This document shows, piece after piece, positions 62,539 to 64,000 of a stretch of 64,000 nucleotides of DNA; positions within the stretch are counted from its first letter, which is position 1; every line of letters starts with the position of its first letter. The stretch is from Leptobacterium flavescens. Lineage in GTDB: Bacteria > Bacteroidota > Bacteroidia > Flavobacteriales > Flavobacteriaceae. The position numbers and the translations under genes are program-made. The DNA is taken from the NCBI RefSeq assembly GCF_010671605.1, contig NZ_JAABOO010000001.1, forward strand, positions 992,001 to 1,056,000. Direction: 5' to 3'. The notes under the pieces were generated by a model. That model saw only the letters and a program-made list of their open reading frames with translations. It ran no database searches and was not told the origin of the DNA.

Positions 62539-64000
62539 TTTTATAGACAAACCTTTCTCCAACTGCTTGATAAAATACGAAGGATAAATACCTGTGCGCT
62601 TAAAGAAAGCTTTTGAAAAAGATTCCGTACTGTTAAAGCCCACTTCTTCGGCTATCCCTTTTACAGAATACAAACGGAATTGCTTATTGGTTTTTAACTG
62701 CTCTACCGTATAATCTATACGTAAGTCATTAATATAATTACTGAAATTCTTTTGTTCGTAGTGGTTGATGACTTTGGACAAATAATTGGAATTGGTATGT
62801 AGTTTTTTAGATAAACTGTTTAAGGAAATGGATGGATCCAGGAATTCGTTTTGTTGCTCAAAAGCATTTAACCCACCAATAATCTTTTTAATAAGTTCTT
62901 CCGATATGTCCTTTATCCCCTGCTCCTCGGTTTTGGTTTTTACATCAATTATTTTATCCCCCTGCTCAGTTCCCTGCATCAGGTAACCGAATTTCTTTTT
63001 ATAGATATGTTGTTTTCGGTAATAGTAAAGAAACAAACTACCCGAAAGCAGGAATAGCAAACTCAAAATTACTATCCCATTATTACTTTGTGTTTTTTTT
63101 GTTTGCAGACTTCTTATCAATTTATCCTTCTCGGCAGTCAATTGAGGGATATCGTATTCTTTAGTAATATTGGAACTCAGGTAAATAAAATTGGCATCCA
63201 GAATGCTATCTGCTGCCAGGAGTTTATCTATATATTTTAACTGGTTTTCTGTATCTCCTTTTTCTTTATAATAATCAATAAATGCCTGATAGACTTCCGG
63301 TAATTCACGAACAGGATCTTTATGGATTTCATATATAGAATCCAGTTTCTTGAAATGGGATATAGCTTCTTCTTTATTGTTCAAATCTCTGGCAATTCTT
63401 CCTTTATACAAATAGTAATTTATTCTGGAATTCTGACCGTCATCATTAAAAAATGCTTTGTCTAAACTATCTACGGCGGCTTTATGATTACCCTTGTAGT
63501 ACTCATTATAACCACTTAAACTTACAAATTTGTAATATTCAAATGTATCCTTCAACTTTAAACTCTCACTTATTCCTTTTACAATATATGCAGTGGCTGA
63601 ATCGATATTTCTAAGGTTAATATAATTAGAAGATATATTTCCTAATGTGATCAAATAATACGTATGATCTTTATTATCATATGGGATATTTTTAGGGTCC
63701 TCTAAAGATTTTAAGAGTTTTTTATATCGAAGAATAGTATCTTTATGGTCGCCCAAAAAGGATTTTAAAGCTGCTATTGAATTTTCAATTAATAGTAGTC
63801 TGGCAGAATCATCATTTTCAACAGCATAGTCAATAGCAATTAGCAAATTCTTAAGTGATTCTCTGTAATATCCTAGCTGATATTGGCGAACCCCTTTAAT
63901 ATAGAAAGCATCTCCTGGATATGAATTGTGTTTAATCTCTCTTGTTAGAGAAATTATACTATCAGCATACTGAATTCCAATCTTCGGGTTTGAAATAGCA
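62536..64000 (-). CDS. Membrane-bound TPR protein with AraC-type domain, paralogue (5' end off window)
   Basis: The frame is open to the right edge, so the N-terminus and signal peptide are missing; an in-frame TTG at 63846 is not the true start, because residues homologous to the paralogue (SYPGDAFYIKGVRQYQLGYYRESLKNL) continue upstream of it. The visible part has TPR-like helices (YNEYYKGNHKAAVDSLDKAF, KEEAISHFKKLDSIYEIHKDPVRELPEVY), one membrane span (GIVILSLLFLLSGSLFLYYY) and a C-terminal AraC-type domain with SLNSLSKKLHTNSNYLSKVI and VKGIAEEVGFNSTESFSKAFFKRTGIYPS. It is closely related to the regulator at 43171 and probably senses a different periplasmic signal. Confidence 0.87.
   Translation of the reverse strand, partial: AISNPKIGIQYADSIISLTREIKHNSYPGDAFYIKGVRQYQLGYYRESLKNLLIAIDYAVENDDSARLLLIENSIAALKSFLGDHKDTILRYKKLLKSLEDPKNIPYDNKDHTYYLITLGNISSNYINLRNIDSATAYIVKGISESLKLKDTFEYYKFVSLSGYNEYYKGNHKAAVDSLDKAFFNDDGQNSRINYYLYKGRIARDLNNKEEAISHFKKLDSIYEIHKDPVRELPEVYQAFIDYYKEKGDTENQLKYIDKLLAADSILDANFIYLSSNITKEYDIPQLTAEKDKLIRSLQTKKTQSNNGIVILSLLFLLSGSLFLYYYRKQHIYKKKFGYLMQGTEQGDKIIDVKTKTEEQGIKDISEELIKKIIGGLNAFEQQNEFLDPSISLNSLSKKLHTNSNYLSKVINHYEQKNFSNYINDLRIDYTVEQLKTNKQFRLYSVKGIAEEVGFNSTESFSKAFFKRTGIYPSYFIKQLEKGLSIK

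Overview
The window is chromosomal DNA from a member of the Bacteroidota, most likely family Flavobacteriaceae. The evidence is the alternative complex III genes, Bacteroidota promoters of the form TTTG-N19-TAnnTTTG, signal peptides ending in A/S-Q, DUF2723, DUF5686 and DUF5916 proteins, and the order rplM-rpsI-rpsB-tsf-pyrH-frr. I see no prophage, conjugative element, rRNA operon or CRISPR array. The genus cannot be named from what is visible.

Layout. 1-4.3 kb (minus): actB (cut by the left edge) and actA of alternative complex III. 4.5-9.6 kb: a SPOR protein, then infB, nusA and rimP on the minus strand. 9.9-10.5 kb: tRNA-Gln followed by a tandem array of 112-bp units that each copy the tRNA 3' end and its terminator. 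10.8-18.6 kb: two tandem DUF2723 (GT-C-like) membrane proteins, a polysaccharide deacetylase and a thioredoxin-fold protein with no cysteines. 18.7-28.7 kb: seven secreted proteins that share a VGIGT N-terminal module but carry different C-terminal domains (C1q/TNF-like, PA14, others), interrupted by a KAS III/type III PKS-like enzyme and a membrane metallophosphoesterase. 28.8-36.9 kb: cutC, GH20, GH92, glycosylasparaginase and a ProC-like reductase; the three hydrolases fit N-glycan degradation. 37.2-42.6 kb: an S9 peptidase and polA. 42.6-44.9 kb: a repeat-rich stretch with a frameshifted DUF559 nuclease gene between inverted repeats, then a membrane-bound TPR/AraC regulator. 44.9-51.0 kb: two DUF5916 outer-membrane-type proteins around a small lipoprotein. 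51.2-55.6 kb: translation genes and pyrH. 55.7-62.5 kb: a DUF5686 protein, an MMPL/RND exporter, a candidate small RNA and asnS. 62.5 kb to the end: a second TPR/AraC regulator, cut by the right edge.

How the parts may work together. Housekeeping blocks (respiration, translation, replication) alternate with envelope and accessory blocks. The most unusual material is (i) the modular VGIGT surface-protein array with a shared C-rich 5' leader; (ii) a candidate small RNA at 60.8 kb whose G-rich loop could pair with those leaders, which is inference only; (iii) the tRNA-Gln 3'-end array; and (iv) the DUF559 cassette framed by REP-like inverted repeats. All functions are inferred by reading the sequence; no database search was run.
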